Assembly: GCA_017523725.1 (NCBI GenBank)
Contig: JAFWVY010000023.1
Coordinates: 62,001 to 126,000 of the forward strand
Direction of reading: 5' to 3'
DNA: 64,000 nucleotides
Source: Bacteroidales bacterium
GTDB lineage: Bacteria > Bacteroidota > Bacteroidia > Bacteroidales > UBA4181
Shown here: positions 16,563 to 25,338 of the stretch, piece by piece
How the letters are laid out: each line of letters begins with the position of its first letter
How positions within the stretch are numbered: position 1 is the first letter of the stretch
The notes under the pieces: model-generated
Database searches by the model: none
What the model was told of the DNA's origin: nothing
What the model saw: only the letters and a program-made list of their open reading frames with translations
Translations under genes and position numbers: made by a program

Positions 16563-18020
16563 ATGAAATACAGGAAATTAACGGAACTGGAAACCGAGCT
16601 TCTGATCAACCAGGGATGCCGTTGCGACGACTGGCAGGCCATTGGAGTGACCGATGATTTCTCGCCCGATTATGTTTTCGATGTGCTTTTCATCGGCGAG
16701 GTCCGGATGGATGGTTTCACGGGAGAGGTCGAACTGGACGGCGGTGTCCGGCGCCATACCGGCATCTGCCATGCCACTATCGACACGTGTACAATCGGCC
16801 GCGATGCGTATATCGACGGTGTCCGGCGTTTTCTGTCGCATTATGACATCGGCGAAGGGGCGGTCATTTCTGATGTGGGAGCCCTGTATGCCACCGTTCC
16901 CGGTGCCTCGGCAGGCCGCGGCGCCTGCATCATCCAGTGCGGTACATTGTGCAACCTGCAGATAGCCGAGGGAGTCTGCCTCCGGAATGTGTCTGAATTG
17001 TCAGATCTTTCGATAGCACCGTTCAAGGCGGTGGAGGCATTGTCCGAACCCCGGGCCGGGCTGGAAGAACCGGCGGAGATGATGGAGAACGCTTTGTCGG
17101 AATCCGGAGATGTGCCGGCGGAACCGTTGCCTGCGGATGCCGGATATTCCGGTCTGGTGTCGGCTGTGTCGGCCGGCTCATCGCAGAATTCTATGGCAGT
17201 CGAGGCTCCGGCAAGGGCGGGCGGCGATGCGATGTCCGGACTGTTACCGGAAGGAGTTCCGGAAGAGACTCCAGAAACTCCAGAAGTTCCAGAAGGGACT
17301 CTGGTAGAGACCCGGGAAGCGACCTCGGTAGAACCCCGGGAAGACACGCCTGTGGTATATGCCGGGCCGGATCCGGCTGCGGCATATGCGTCCGACGGCC
17401 CTGCGGAGGCGCAACCGGTGCGCGAGGAATGGGATTTCATGGAGGAACCGGACGACGACCTGGCGGTCGGTGATACCATGGATGACGGGTCCTCTGAACC
17501 GGCCGGTGCATCTTCTGCCGGCGGATTCCCGGATGTCGAAGCATCTGAGCCGGCAGAAGAAGTGCAGGATGTCGCGCTGTCGGATGACGGAGAACTGGAC
17601 ACGAAACCCTCCGGCCTGGATGAATTGTATGCGGGCCTTCCCCAGACACCGCGTCAGACAAGTCTGTTCGACGAATGGGAAGAACCGGTGCCGACCCCGA
17701 TCCTGGCTGACACGCTGCAGCCCGGCTACAGTCCGGTCAACGAGAAATTCACGCCTCAGGCCGATCTGACGCAGACGCTTCAGTCCAAGAACCTGGCGCG
17801 CATGTCCGACGGCATCGGGCTGAACGACCGGTTCCTGTTCACCCGCGAACTGTTCAAGTCGAATCCGCAGCTGTACAAGGAATGCGTGGAACATGTCGAT
17901 GCCTGCGCTTCCAGGGCGGAGGCCGTGGCCTATGTTCAGAATACCTATGACTGGAAGAAGGCCTCTTCGGCGGCCCGGAAATTCATGGCACTTATTTCCA
18001 GAAGATTCCCTGAAAAATGA
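16563..18020 (+). CDS. Chimeric protein: DUF4954-like N-terminus, acidic linker, 'NDRFLF' C-terminal domain
   Basis: 485 residues in three parts. Residues 1 to about 155 (YRKLTELETELLINQG, later GGVRRHTGICHATIDTCTIG) resemble the start of DUF4954, a left-handed beta-helix family common in Bacteroidetes but normally several times longer. Residues about 160-390 are low complexity, rich in Glu, Pro, Ala and Ser, with PETPEVPEGT-like repeats. Residues about 395-485 match a C-terminal helical segment common in Bacteroidota hypothetical proteins (GIGLNDRFLFTRELF, then an aromatic/basic end). No signal peptide or membrane segment. It is probably a cytoplasmic protein of unknown function. It overlaps rsmI by four bases (ATGA). 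Confidence 0.7.
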   Translation: MKYRKLTELETELLINQGCRCDDWQAIGVTDDFSPDYVFDVLFIGEVRMDGFTGEVELDGGVRRHTGICHATIDTCTIGRDAYIDGVRRFLSHYDIGEGAVISDVGALYATVPGASAGRGACIIQCGTLCNLQIAEGVCLRNVSELSDLSIAPFKAVEALSEPRAGLEEPAEMMENALSESGDVPAEPLPADAGYSGLVSAVSAGSSQNSMAVEAPARAGGDAMSGLLPEGVPEETPETPEVPEGTLVETREATSVEPREDTPVVYAGPDPAAAYASDGPAEAQPVREEWDFMEEPDDDLAVGDTMDDGSSEPAGASSAGGFPDVEASEPAEEVQDVALSDDGELDTKPSGLDELYAGLPQTPRQTSLFDEWEEPVPTPILADTLQPGYSPVNEKFTPQADLTQTLQSKNLARMSDGIGLNDRFLFTRELFKSNPQLYKECVEHVDACASRAEAVAYVQNTYDWKKASSAARKFMALISRRFPEK

Positions 18021-18760
18021 GCAAGTTATACATCGTGCCGACCCCGATTGGCAACCTGGAGGACATCACGATGCGGGCTTTGACGGTGCTGCGCGAGGCT
18101 GACTGCATTCTGGCGGAGGATACACGGACATCGGGACACCTGCTGTATCATTTTGGCATTTCGAAACCCATGCAGGCGTTCCATAAGTTCAACGAACACA
18201 AGGTGCTGGATTCTGTAGTTGCCCGGATAGCCCGTGGAGAGACGATGGCCATGGTGTCGGATGCCGGCACGCCGTCGATTTCTGATCCCGGTTTCTTGAT
18301 CGTGCGGGCCTGTGTGGCGGCCGGCATTCCGGTAGAATGTCTGCCGGGTGCGACAGCCTTCGTGCCGGCGCTCGTTGATTCCGGATTTCCGACCGACCGT
18401 TTCTGTTTCGAAGGTTTCCTGCCGCAGAAGAAAGGCCGCCGGAAACGGCTTGCCGCCCTGCAGCAGGAACCGCGGACCATGGTCTTCTATGAGTCGCCTT
18501 TCCGGTTGGAGAAGGCGCTGGAGGAAATGTCGGAGGTCTTTGGTCCGGACCGGCTGGTCTCAGTGTCGCGCGAAATCAGCAAAGTGCACGAAGAAACCGT
18601 GCGGGGTTCTTTCGATGAAGTCCGGCAGATTTTCCGGGCACGCGGCGGTGTCAAGGGGGAGTGTGTGGTGGTCGTGGAAGGACTGGACGGATTCCTGCGC
18701 CGCACGTCTGGCCGTACGGAAGATGAAGGTGACGGGACCGACATGTCTTCTGAAATGTAA
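18017..18760 (+). CDS. rsmI: 16S rRNA (cytidine-1402-2'-O)-methyltransferase RsmI
   Basis: 247-residue tetrapyrrole-methylase-fold enzyme that methylates the 2'-OH of C1402 in the decoding centre. It begins KLYIVPTPIGNLEDITMRAL, a signature of the family, followed by AEDTRTSGHLL, SDAGTPSISDPG (SAM site) and RELTKxHEE-like REISKVHEETVRG. Length is slightly short of the E. coli protein but all core motifs are present. Start overlaps the previous stop. Confidence 0.95.
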   Translation: MSKLYIVPTPIGNLEDITMRALTVLREADCILAEDTRTSGHLLYHFGISKPMQAFHKFNEHKVLDSVVARIARGETMAMVSDAGTPSISDPGFLIVRACVAAGIPVECLPGATAFVPALVDSGFPTDRFCFEGFLPQKKGRRKRLAALQQEPRTMVFYESPFRLEKALEEMSEVFGPDRLVSVSREISKVHEETVRGSFDEVRQIFRARGGVKGECVVVVEGLDGFLRRTSGRTEDEGDGTDMSSEM

Positions 18761-18767
18761 AATTATA

Positions 18768-18775
18768 TATCTTTG
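18768..18775 (+). promoter_or_regulatory. -7 box for the porin gene
   Basis: TATCTTTG is a full match to TAnnTTTG, 61 bases before the porin start. The leader between them carries a 7-bp inverted repeat (18797-18814). Confidence 0.65.
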
Positions 18776-18796
18776 CCGCCCGCGGACGTTCCCGCA

Positions 18797-18814
18797 CATC
18801 CGGCTGTCCGGATG
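18797..18814 (+). repeat. Inverted repeat in the porin leader
   Basis: CATCCGG and CCGGATG are separated by CTGT, giving a perfect 7-bp stem with a 4-base loop in the 5' untranslated region of the porin. It lies 22 bases before the start codon and has no U-tract, so it is more likely an mRNA stability or regulatory element than a terminator. Confidence 0.5.
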
Positions 18815-18836
18815 AAATGTTTGTAATATCCCAGAT

Positions 18837-20150
18837 ATGAAAAAATCGACTGTATTCTTTTCGGGCCTCCTTCTGGTAGGCTGCCTTTCTTTGCATGCAC
18901 AGCGGATTGATGCGGATGCCTTGCAGCGCATCGTATCCACTGTCCAGGATCAAGTGGAAAACCTGACACCCAAAGTGACGCCGACCGCATCGAGCCAGAT
19001 TAAGTTGGGCGGCTTCGTAAGGACCGATGTTATTTTTGCCAGCCGTCAGAACCAGGCGGGGGCTGAGGGACTTTATACCTATTATCCGCTGCCGAAGGCT
19101 TTGGATGCCGAAGGCCGGGACATCAACGCGGCCTCTTCGGCCAATGTGCTGGCGCTGACCTCACGTCTGACGGCTACTTACACCGGGCAGACGGTGTCCG
19201 GCATCAAGACCAGGGCTTATGTCGAGGCAGACTTCGGCAGCAACCTGATCGGCAACGGCGCCGTATTCAGACTCCGCCAGGCTTATATGGAACTGCAGTG
19301 GGAACACGCTTCGCTGTTGCTGGGTCAGACCTGGCACCCGCTGTCAGCTGCCGTCATCCCGGTAACGCTCGACCTGAACACCGGTTCACCGGTCCGGCCG
19401 TTCAACCGCAGCCCGCAGCTGCGCTACAAGTACGCCCTCGGTGCGGTGTCGTTCACACTGGCGGCCGTGTTTCAGCACAGTTATCTTTCTGCCGGCCCGG
19501 ACGGCGCCTCTTCGAAATATCTGCGCAACTCCTCGTTGCCCGATTTCGTAGCCGGTGCGGAGTGGCAGGTGACCGATCAACTTGCATGGGGCGTGATGGG
19601 TGAGACCAAAGCCCTGAAACCGAGACTTTCCACGACGGGCGCCGCAGGCACCTTCAAAACGGACGAAACCATCCGCACTTATACCGGCCAGACTTGGCTG
19701 CAGTATGTCGACGGCGATTTCACGATGAAGGCGGCGGCTCTTTATGCGCAGAACATGAACGATGCGCAGATGATTGGCGGCTATGCTGTGGCGACGCGGG
19801 ACATCCTGACGGGGAGGGAAACCTACACACCGACGCAGCACCTGAATTACTGGTTGATGCTGCAGTATGGCAGACAACTGAAGGCGGGTCTCTATGCGGG
19901 TTACCTGAAATCGCTGGGTACGCTCGATCCGGTTAACGGCGAATTTTTCGGCCGGGCCTGCAACATGGACAGCATGTTCCGGCTGGCACCGCGGCTGTAC
20001 TATAATGTGGGCAACCTGCAGCTGGCCGGCGAAGTGGAATGGGACCACGCCGTTTTCGGTGCCAACCAGCCCGGGACCAAGGGTGATATCGTGAACACGC
20101 ACGACGTCGATGGGGTCAAGGTCGACGTCGCGGTTATGTTCATGTTCTGA
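18837..20150 (+). CDS. Outer-membrane porin-like beta-barrel protein (DcaP-like)
   Basis: 437 residues with a signal peptide (residues 1-21, ending LHAQ). A short helical/coiled segment follows (RIVSTVQDQVENL), then SQIKLGGFVRTDVIFASRQNQ and many alternating strands ending with FMF, the aromatic C-terminal residue of outer-membrane barrels. The N-terminal coiled region plus barrel resembles trimeric DcaP-like porins. Substrate unknown. It has its own promoter and converges on the deacetylase gene two bases away. Confidence 0.8.
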   Translation: MKKSTVFFSGLLLVGCLSLHAQRIDADALQRIVSTVQDQVENLTPKVTPTASSQIKLGGFVRTDVIFASRQNQAGAEGLYTYYPLPKALDAEGRDINAASSANVLALTSRLTATYTGQTVSGIKTRAYVEADFGSNLIGNGAVFRLRQAYMELQWEHASLLLGQTWHPLSAAVIPVTLDLNTGSPVRPFNRSPQLRYKYALGAVSFTLAAVFQHSYLSAGPDGASSKYLRNSSLPDFVAGAEWQVTDQLAWGVMGETKALKPRLSTTGAAGTFKTDETIRTYTGQTWLQYVDGDFTMKAAALYAQNMNDAQMIGGYAVATRDILTGRETYTPTQHLNYWLMLQYGRQLKAGLYAGYLKSLGTLDPVNGEFFGRACNMDSMFRLAPRLYYNVGNLQLAGEVEWDHAVFGANQPGTKGDIVNTHDVDGVKVDVAVMFMF

Positions 20151-20151
20151 T

Positions 20152-20916
20152 TCAGAGGGTTCCGGCTTCCATCCGTCGGGTCAGTTCCCCTACGGAGATT
20201 ACCTCGTATTTCTTTTTCCTGAGATATTTCACGATTTCCCTGAAGATGTCGGGAGAGGTCGTGACCCAGTCGTGCGCCAGGTCAGGAATGCCGTGGAAAC
20301 AGAAAATGGGGATGGTGCCCGGTGCGGCGTTCTCCAGGATGGCCTTTACCTGTTCCAGCGTGGACAGGCTGTCTCCCTTGATGGTATAGCTCGGTAGCAG
20401 CATCGGATTGGTGTCTTTCTGCGGGTCGAAGGTGCGTTCTTCGCCGGCGCGGGCCGACGTGTAGCCGCGCTCGCGCAGCACGTCCTGTGCCATACGGTTG
20501 TAGTCGTATCCCGGATAGGCGAAAGTCGTGGGACGCGGCAGCCCCTGCGCCTCGCATTGCGTTTCGATGTATTCCAGTTCCCGGTGGAACTCCTCAGCCT
20601 GCATCCGGTTGACATGCTTGTGCGTCCGGGTGTGGTTGCCGATTTCGAACCCCATCCGTCCGATAGCGCCGATCTGGTCCCAGGTCATGTATTGTTCCTT
20701 GTTTTCGAACCCGGGATACTCGCAGATGTAAAAAGTGGCACCGAACCGGTTTTTCCTGAGCAGAGGCGCTACGAAGGTGTAATGCGAACGCGGGGCGTCG
20801 TCAAAGGAGAGTACCACGGTGCGATGTATTTTTTTTCCGGCAGCATCCGGGCAGAGGATTCCGGTAAGGAGCAAAAAAAAGGACATCGTTGAAAGATATC
20901 CTGTCATTTTTTTCAT
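20152..20916 (-). CDS. Polysaccharide deacetylase (NodB fold), secreted
   Basis: 254 residues with a signal peptide (about residues 1-25). NodB motifs: VVLSFDDAP (motif 1, catalytic Asp and metal-binding Asp), GNHTRTHKHV (motif 2, metal-binding His pair), AYPGYDYNRM (motif 3) and IFCFHGI at the end. Carbohydrate esterase family 4 members remove N-acetyl groups from glycans such as peptidoglycan or chitin-like polymers; the substrate is not determined. I chose the ATG at 20916 (KKMTGYLS). The frame is open further upstream to 21024, but that part lies in the tRNA-Val gene. Confidence 0.87.
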   Translation of the reverse strand: MKKMTGYLSTMSFFLLLTGILCPDAAGKKIHRTVVLSFDDAPRSHYTFVAPLLRKNRFGATFYICEYPGFENKEQYMTWDQIGAIGRMGFEIGNHTRTHKHVNRMQAEEFHRELEYIETQCEAQGLPRPTTFAYPGYDYNRMAQDVLRERGYTSARAGEERTFDPQKDTNPMLLPSYTIKGDSLSTLEQVKAILENAAPGTIPIFCFHGIPDLAHDWVTTSPDIFREIVKYLRKKKYEVISVGELTRRMEAGTL

Positions 20917-20933
20917 ATGCTTTTGTATTTGTG

Positions 20934-21008
20934 TGGGTTGCACTGGATTCGAACCAGTGACCCCTACCCTGTCAAGGTAATGCTCTAAACCAACTGAGCT
21001 AGCAACCC
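20934..21008 (-). tRNA. tRNA-Val (anticodon GAC)
   Basis: Minus-strand cloverleaf beginning GGGTTGC with pairing CAACCC at the 3' end, D-arm GCTCAGTTGG..GAGC, anticodon stem TTACC/GGTAG around loop TTGACAG, and T-arm GTTCGAATCC. Anticodon GAC reads valine GUC/GUU codons. The discriminator is A; CCA is not encoded. A good promoter lies at 21022-21052. Confidence 0.96.
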
Positions 21009-21021
21009 GAAAAAGATGGCG

Positions 21022-21052
21022 CAAAGGTACGCGATTTTTTTAACCCGCCAAA
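21022..21052 (-). promoter_or_regulatory. Promoter for tRNA-Val
   Basis: On the minus strand a TTTG -33 element (21049-21052) is followed after 19 bases by TACCTTTG (21022-21029), a full match to TAnnTTTG. This is the cleanest full Bacteroidota promoter in the window. Confidence 0.75.
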
Positions 21053-21076
21053 TCTTCGCGGCAAAATCTGATGTTT

Positions 21077-22744
21077 TTATGCAGAAGACGCATCCCCGAG
21101 CAGGATACGCGCATTGGCCGTGGCCGCTTCGGAAACCTGGGTGCCGCTGAGCATCCGGGCGATGGCTTCCACTCGTTCTTCGCGGGACAATTCTTTGATA
21201 TAGGTGCGGGTGACGTTGCCTTCGTCGCGTTTATAGACGCTGAAATGGTGCCGGCCTTTGGCGGCGATCTGCGGCAGATGGGTGATGTTGATGATTTGGA
21301 CGCGGCGGGCCATGTCGGCCATGATGTTGCCCATGCGGTCGGCGATGCCGCCGGAGATGCCGGTATCGATCTCATCGAAAATCAGCGTCGGCAGAGCCAT
21401 TTTCTCTGCGATGACGGCCTTTATGCTCAGCATGATGCGCGAAAGTTCCCCGCCCGAAGCCACCTTGGAGAGATCTTCGGGAACCTGGCTTTTGTTTGCG
21501 GCGAAAAGGAACCGGATGCCGTTGATGCCGTTGTCGTGCAGCGTATCGTCTTCCGTCAGCTGGATGCGGAACTTGCCGTTCGGGATTCCGGAAGCCTGAA
21601 GCATGGCATCGACACTGCGTTCGATGTCCGGCACCGCCTGCCGGCGGGCGGCGGATAACCGGCGCGCAGTTTCCATCAACTGCTGTTGCGTCGCCTGCAG
21701 TTCGGTCTGCCAGCTTTGCAGCCGCTCGTCGGCCGATGAAAGGTCGCCGAGCTGTCCGGCCAGCGTGTCGCGGAGGGCGATAAGCGCTTCCGTGTCGCCG
21801 ACGCGGTGTTTCTGCTGCAATGTGTACAGCAGCTGCAGGCGCTCCTCGATGGCAGCCAGCCGTTCCGGCCGGTATTCCATGCGGTCATTCTGCCGGTCGA
21901 TGTCCTCTGCCAGATCCTTGAGGTCGATGTAGGCCTGTTCAAGACGCCCGGCGTAATCCGTGGCAGCCGGCAAGTATGGCGCGATGCGGGCGGCGGTGTG
22001 CCCGGCCTGGCGCAGCCGGTCCAGCAGCGGCTGTTCGCTCTGGCTCAGGGAATCTTGCAAATCGTTCAGCGCCTGTTTAATGTCTTCTGCGTGGGACAAC
22101 ATCTCCGCCTCTTCCTCCAGTGCCTGCTGCTCGCCTTCCTGCAAATGGGCGTCAACCAGTTGCTTGTACTGAAATTCCAGATAGTCGCGTTCCGCCTGCC
22201 GTGTCCGACAGGCTTCCAGGCAGGCATCGTATTCGGCGCACTGTTTCCGGTAATCCCTGCAGGCGTTCCGGAATGTTTCGACCTCCTCCAGCTGGCCGGC
22301 GAAACTGTCGGTCACCTGCATCTGGAAAGACGGTTGCGCCAGATAGATCTGCTGATGTTGGGAATGGATGTCGATGAGCCGTGTCCCCAACTCTTTCAGA
22401 ATGGTCAGATTCACCGGCGAGTCGTTGACAAACGCGCGGGACCGTCCGTCCGGCAGGATTTCCCGTCGGATGATGGTCTCCGTATCGTATTCCAGATCGT
22501 TTTCGGCGAAGAACTCCTTGAGCGTCAAGGCTGTCAGGTCGAATGTGCCCTCCACGATGCATTTCCTCGAACTGTCCGCAGGGGTCGAACTGTCGGCACG
22601 CTGGCCGGTCAGCAGACCCAGCGCCCCGAGCAGGATGGACTTGCCTGCACCGGTTTCGCCGGTGACGATGGTCAGTCCGCCGGCGAGTCTGATGTCCAAC
22701 TCGTCGATGAGGATATAGTTCCGTATGTACAGTCGGGTAAGCAT
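21077..22744 (-). CDS. recN: DNA repair ATPase RecN
   Basis: 555-residue SMC-like ATPase acting early in double-strand break repair. The N-terminal head has LTRLYIRNYILIDELDI and Walker A GETGAGKS (29-36), a long coiled-coil middle (about residues 150-370), and a C-terminal half with LSRIMLSIKAV and Walker B LIFDEIDTGISGG. Length equals E. coli RecN. I chose 22744, which aligns with family N-termini; an ATG at 22765 overlapping the previous TGA would add seven residues. It is last in panB-rluA-glucosaminidase-recN. Confidence 0.95.
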   Translation of the reverse strand: MLTRLYIRNYILIDELDIRLAGGLTIVTGETGAGKSILLGALGLLTGQRADSSTPADSSRKCIVEGTFDLTALTLKEFFAENDLEYDTETIIRREILPDGRSRAFVNDSPVNLTILKELGTRLIDIHSQHQQIYLAQPSFQMQVTDSFAGQLEEVETFRNACRDYRKQCAEYDACLEACRTRQAERDYLEFQYKQLVDAHLQEGEQQALEEEAEMLSHAEDIKQALNDLQDSLSQSEQPLLDRLRQAGHTAARIAPYLPAATDYAGRLEQAYIDLKDLAEDIDRQNDRMEYRPERLAAIEERLQLLYTLQQKHRVGDTEALIALRDTLAGQLGDLSSADERLQSWQTELQATQQQLMETARRLSAARRQAVPDIERSVDAMLQASGIPNGKFRIQLTEDDTLHDNGINGIRFLFAANKSQVPEDLSKVASGGELSRIMLSIKAVIAEKMALPTLIFDEIDTGISGGIADRMGNIMADMARRVQIINITHLPQIAAKGRHHFSVYKRDEGNVTRTYIKELSREERVEAIARMLSGTQVSEAATANARILLGDASSA

Positions 22745-22761
22745 GGACGTCCGGCAGTGCG

Positions 22762-23769
22762 TCATGGTTGGATGGTCAGTACCTGACCGACGCGTATGAC
22801 ATCGCCCATGCGCATGTTGTTGTTCCGATACAGAGCCTGGGTCTTGATGCCGTATTTCTGTGAAATACTGCGGATGCTTTCGCCTGAGGAAACCACGTGC
22901 ATGACGTTCCCCTGCAGCATCCGGTTCCGTTTGTTGCGGATATAGATGATGTCGCCCTTCTGTGGCACATATTGTTTGGAGACTTCGTTGCAGCGGCGCA
23001 GCCGGCTGGCCGAGCAACCCAGATCGTCCGCAATGTTCCGGATGGAGTCGTCTTCTTTGGCAAGAACATATTTTACCCCGTTGTTCTTCATGATTTTCCG
23101 CTCGATGATAACCGTGTAGCATTCCGGGTTACGCTCTGCGTCTTCTATGGTGATGCGGCCGGGACGCAGTTGTCCGAGCCAGTTGCGTCGGTATGTGCCG
23201 GTTTCTGTATCGGTTTCTGCCCCGATTCGCCGGTTGCCGGCCTGGTGTCTGTCGTACCGGGCCAGATTGTTCTCTTCGATGATGCGGATCAGGTTGGCCG
23301 CATAAGTCGGACTTGTCGCATAGCCGGCATCCTTCAGCCCCTGGGCCCAGTGCCTGTAGTCGGTGGAGGCATATTTGAACAGGCCGGCGTAGCGCTCCTG
23401 ATTGCAAAGGAAATCGGAATGGTCGCGGTAGGAATCACGGACGCTGCTGTACTTGCGGAAACATTCTCCGGCTTCGTCGTCGTCGTAATAGACCGTGCCG
23501 CCGGTCCAGCCCGACTTGCACTTGATGCCGAAGTGGTTGTTGCTGGCGCGTGCCAGTGCGCTGTTGCCGTTGTCCGATTCGAGCAGCGCCTGGGCCAGTG
23601 TGATGCTGGCCGGAATGCCGGTCCGTTTCATCTCGGATACAGCCAGCGGCGCATATTTGGCGATATAGGCCTGCCGGCTCGTCTGTGCATGTGCCGTGAT
23701 GGCCGTGCAGAGTCCCGTCAGGCACAGAAAAAAGCCTCGGATTAGTCTATGGGGATATCTTGCAACCAT
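22762..23769 (-). CDS. Secreted N-acetylglucosaminidase with LysM repeats (GH73, FlgJ-like)
   Basis: 335 residues. A signal peptide (about 1-29, ending AHAQ) precedes a GH73/mannosyl-glycoprotein endo-beta-N-acetylglucosaminidase domain: ITLAQALLESDNGNS carries the catalytic Glu, followed by SNNHFGIKC and YRDHSDFL. The C-terminal part contains two LysM-like peptidoglycan-binding modules (about 235-280 and 288-334: MHVVSSGESIRSISQKYGI). It likely cleaves glycan strands in the periplasm during growth or remodelling. It is 3 bases downstream of the RluA-type gene. Confidence 0.9.
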   Translation of the reverse strand: MVARYPHRLIRGFFLCLTGLCTAITAHAQTSRQAYIAKYAPLAVSEMKRTGIPASITLAQALLESDNGNSALARASNNHFGIKCKSGWTGGTVYYDDDEAGECFRKYSSVRDSYRDHSDFLCNQERYAGLFKYASTDYRHWAQGLKDAGYATSPTYAANLIRIIEENNLARYDRHQAGNRRIGAETDTETGTYRRNWLGQLRPGRITIEDAERNPECYTVIIERKIMKNNGVKYVLAKEDDSIRNIADDLGCSASRLRRCNEVSKQYVPQKGDIIYIRNKRNRMLQGNVMHVVSSGESIRSISQKYGIKTQALYRNNNMRMGDVIRVGQVLTIQP

Positions 23770-23772
23770 GTA

Positions 23773-24456
23773 TCAAGCTTTTTTTACAGCGTTGGTGAAA
23801 AAACGCCACAGGGCGTCGTCGGGTGGGTCGGCTTCGACCGCAAGCCGTTCGCCGGTGACCGGGTGTGTCAGCGCGATACAGCGTGCGTGCAGGCTGATGC
23901 CGCCATCGGGATTGGAACGGGGATAGCCGTATTTCAGGTCTCCCTTGATGGGGCAGCCGATGTGGGCGAGCTGGCATCGAATCTGATGATGCCGGCCGGT
24001 TTCAAGCCGGATTTCCAGCAGGTGATACCGGTCGGACGAAGCGAGCAGCCGGTAGTGCATCACCGCTTCCCGCGCTTCTCCGCGGGGCGTGTCATAGCAG
24101 TACGAGCGGTTATTGCGGGTGTCGCGGAGGATATAGTGCGTCAGGGTGCCCTGTGCGTCTGGCGGCAAGTCTTTCACGACGGCCCAGTAGGTTTTCTCGA
24201 TCTGGCGGTCCTGCATCATCCGGTTGAGCCGCGAGAGCGCCTTGCCCGTCCTGGCGAAAAGCACCACACCGCTCACCGGCCGGTCGATGCGGTGCACCAC
24301 CCCGAGGTACACTTGTCCCGGCTTGTGGTATTTTTCTTTGATGTATGCACGTACCTGCTCCTCGAGCGGCATATCGCCCGACGGGTCATACTGGACGATC
24401 TCTCCGACCGCCTTGTTGACGATGATCAGATGGTTGTCTTCGTAGAGCAGTTGCAT
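23773..24456 (-). CDS. RluA-family RNA pseudouridine synthase
   Basis: 227-residue pseudouridine synthase. The catalytic aspartate is in VVHRIDRPVSG (HRxD motif), followed by EKTYWAVVKD and LETGRHHQIRCQLAHIG. No N-terminal S4 domain, so the modified RNA (tRNA or 23S rRNA) cannot be named. It lies between panB and the glucosaminidase gene, with spacings of 9 and 3 bases. Confidence 0.92.
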   Translation of the reverse strand: MQLLYEDNHLIIVNKAVGEIVQYDPSGDMPLEEQVRAYIKEKYHKPGQVYLGVVHRIDRPVSGVVLFARTGKALSRLNRMMQDRQIEKTYWAVVKDLPPDAQGTLTHYILRDTRNNRSYCYDTPRGEAREAVMHYRLLASSDRYHLLEIRLETGRHHQIRCQLAHIGCPIKGDLKYGYPRSNPDGGISLHARCIALTHPVTGERLAVEADPPDDALWRFFTNAVKKA

Positions 24457-24465
24457 GGCATGGCG

Positions 24466-25278
24466 TCAATACTGTTCGTCGCTGTTCGGGAAATCGCCGG
24501 AACGGACATCCTGGACATAATGCCCGATGGCGTCCGTGACAATCGTGTTCAGATCTGCGTAACGCCGCAGGAACTTGGGCTTGAAGTCTTTGTTGATGCC
24601 GAGCATGTCGTGCAGTACCAGCACCTGACCGTCAACACCGTTGCCTGCGCCGATGCCGATGACCGGGATGTCGATTTCGGAGGCGACCCGGGCCGCAAGC
24701 CCGGCCGGCACTTTCTCCAGAACGAGGGCGAAACAGCCCAGATCAGCCAGCAGGCGGGCGTCGCTGACGAGTTTGTCAGCTTCGGCGGATTCTTTGGCCC
24801 GAAGTCCGTAGCCGCCGAACTGATGTACCGACTGCGGCGTGAGGCCCAGGTGTCCCATCACCGGAATGCCGGCCCGGAGGATGCCTTTGATGGCATCGGC
24901 GATGGCGGCGCCGCCTTCCATTTTGACGGCTTCTGCGCCTCCCTCCCGCATGATGCGGATGGCGGCCTGCAGCGAAAGGGCTGGGTCGCTGCAGCAGCCG
25001 AACGGCATGTCGCACACGACCAGGGCCCGTGTGGTACCCCGGGCCGTGCAGGCCGAATGGTAGATCATCTGGTCCAGCGTGATGGGCAGAGTCGTGGTGT
25101 AGCCGGCCATTACATTGGCTGCGGAATCACCGATCAGGATGATATCCACGCCTGCGGCATCGACCATCCTGGCCATACTGTAGTCATAGGCTGTCAGCAT
25201 GGCGATTTTCTCGCCCTGCTGTTTCATGGCGCGCAAGGTCTGCGTCGTCACTTTCTTTGTTTCTTGGTGTACGGACAT
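24466..25278 (-). CDS. panB: 3-methyl-2-oxobutanoate hydroxymethyltransferase
   Basis: 270-residue enzyme transferring a hydroxymethyl group from 5,10-methylene-tetrahydrofolate to alpha-ketoisovalerate, the first step of pantothenate synthesis. It shows KIAMLTAYDYSMARMVDAAG, ILIGDSAANVMAGYTTTLP (metal site), VKMEGG and PVIGIGAGNGVDGQVLVLHD. It is first in a minus-strand unit of four protein genes with a -7 box at 25301-25308. No other pan genes in the window. Confidence 0.96.
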   Translation of the reverse strand: MSVHQETKKVTTQTLRAMKQQGEKIAMLTAYDYSMARMVDAAGVDIILIGDSAANVMAGYTTTLPITLDQMIYHSACTARGTTRALVVCDMPFGCCSDPALSLQAAIRIMREGGAEAVKMEGGAAIADAIKGILRAGIPVMGHLGLTPQSVHQFGGYGLRAKESAEADKLVSDARLLADLGCFALVLEKVPAGLAARVASEIDIPVIGIGAGNGVDGQVLVLHDMLGINKDFKPKFLRRYADLNTIVTDAIGHYVQDVRSGDFPNSDEQY

Positions 25279-25300
25279 GACAAGATGCGTTATATCAGTG

Positions 25301-25308
25301 CAAAGGTA
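25301..25308 (-). promoter_or_regulatory. -7 box for panB
   Basis: The minus strand reads TACCTTTG, a full match to TAnnTTTG, 22 bases upstream of the panB start. The -33 position reads close to TTTCC rather than TTTG. Confidence 0.6.
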
Positions 25309-25338
25309 ATATGAAGTTTGGAAATGGCATCGGAACGT

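Noticed and set aside
17244-17320. GGAAGTTCC-like repeats in the chimeric protein gene as CRISPR or DNA repeats
   Set aside because: They encode Pro-Glu-Thr repeats of the linker and have no spacer structure.
20917-21024. Upstream extension of the deacetylase frame
   Set aside because: Overlaps the tRNA-Val gene; the signal peptide begins at 20916.
23749-25314. 521-codon plus-strand frame opposite the RluA-type gene and panB
   Set aside because: Antisense to recognised genes, no motif, no promoter.
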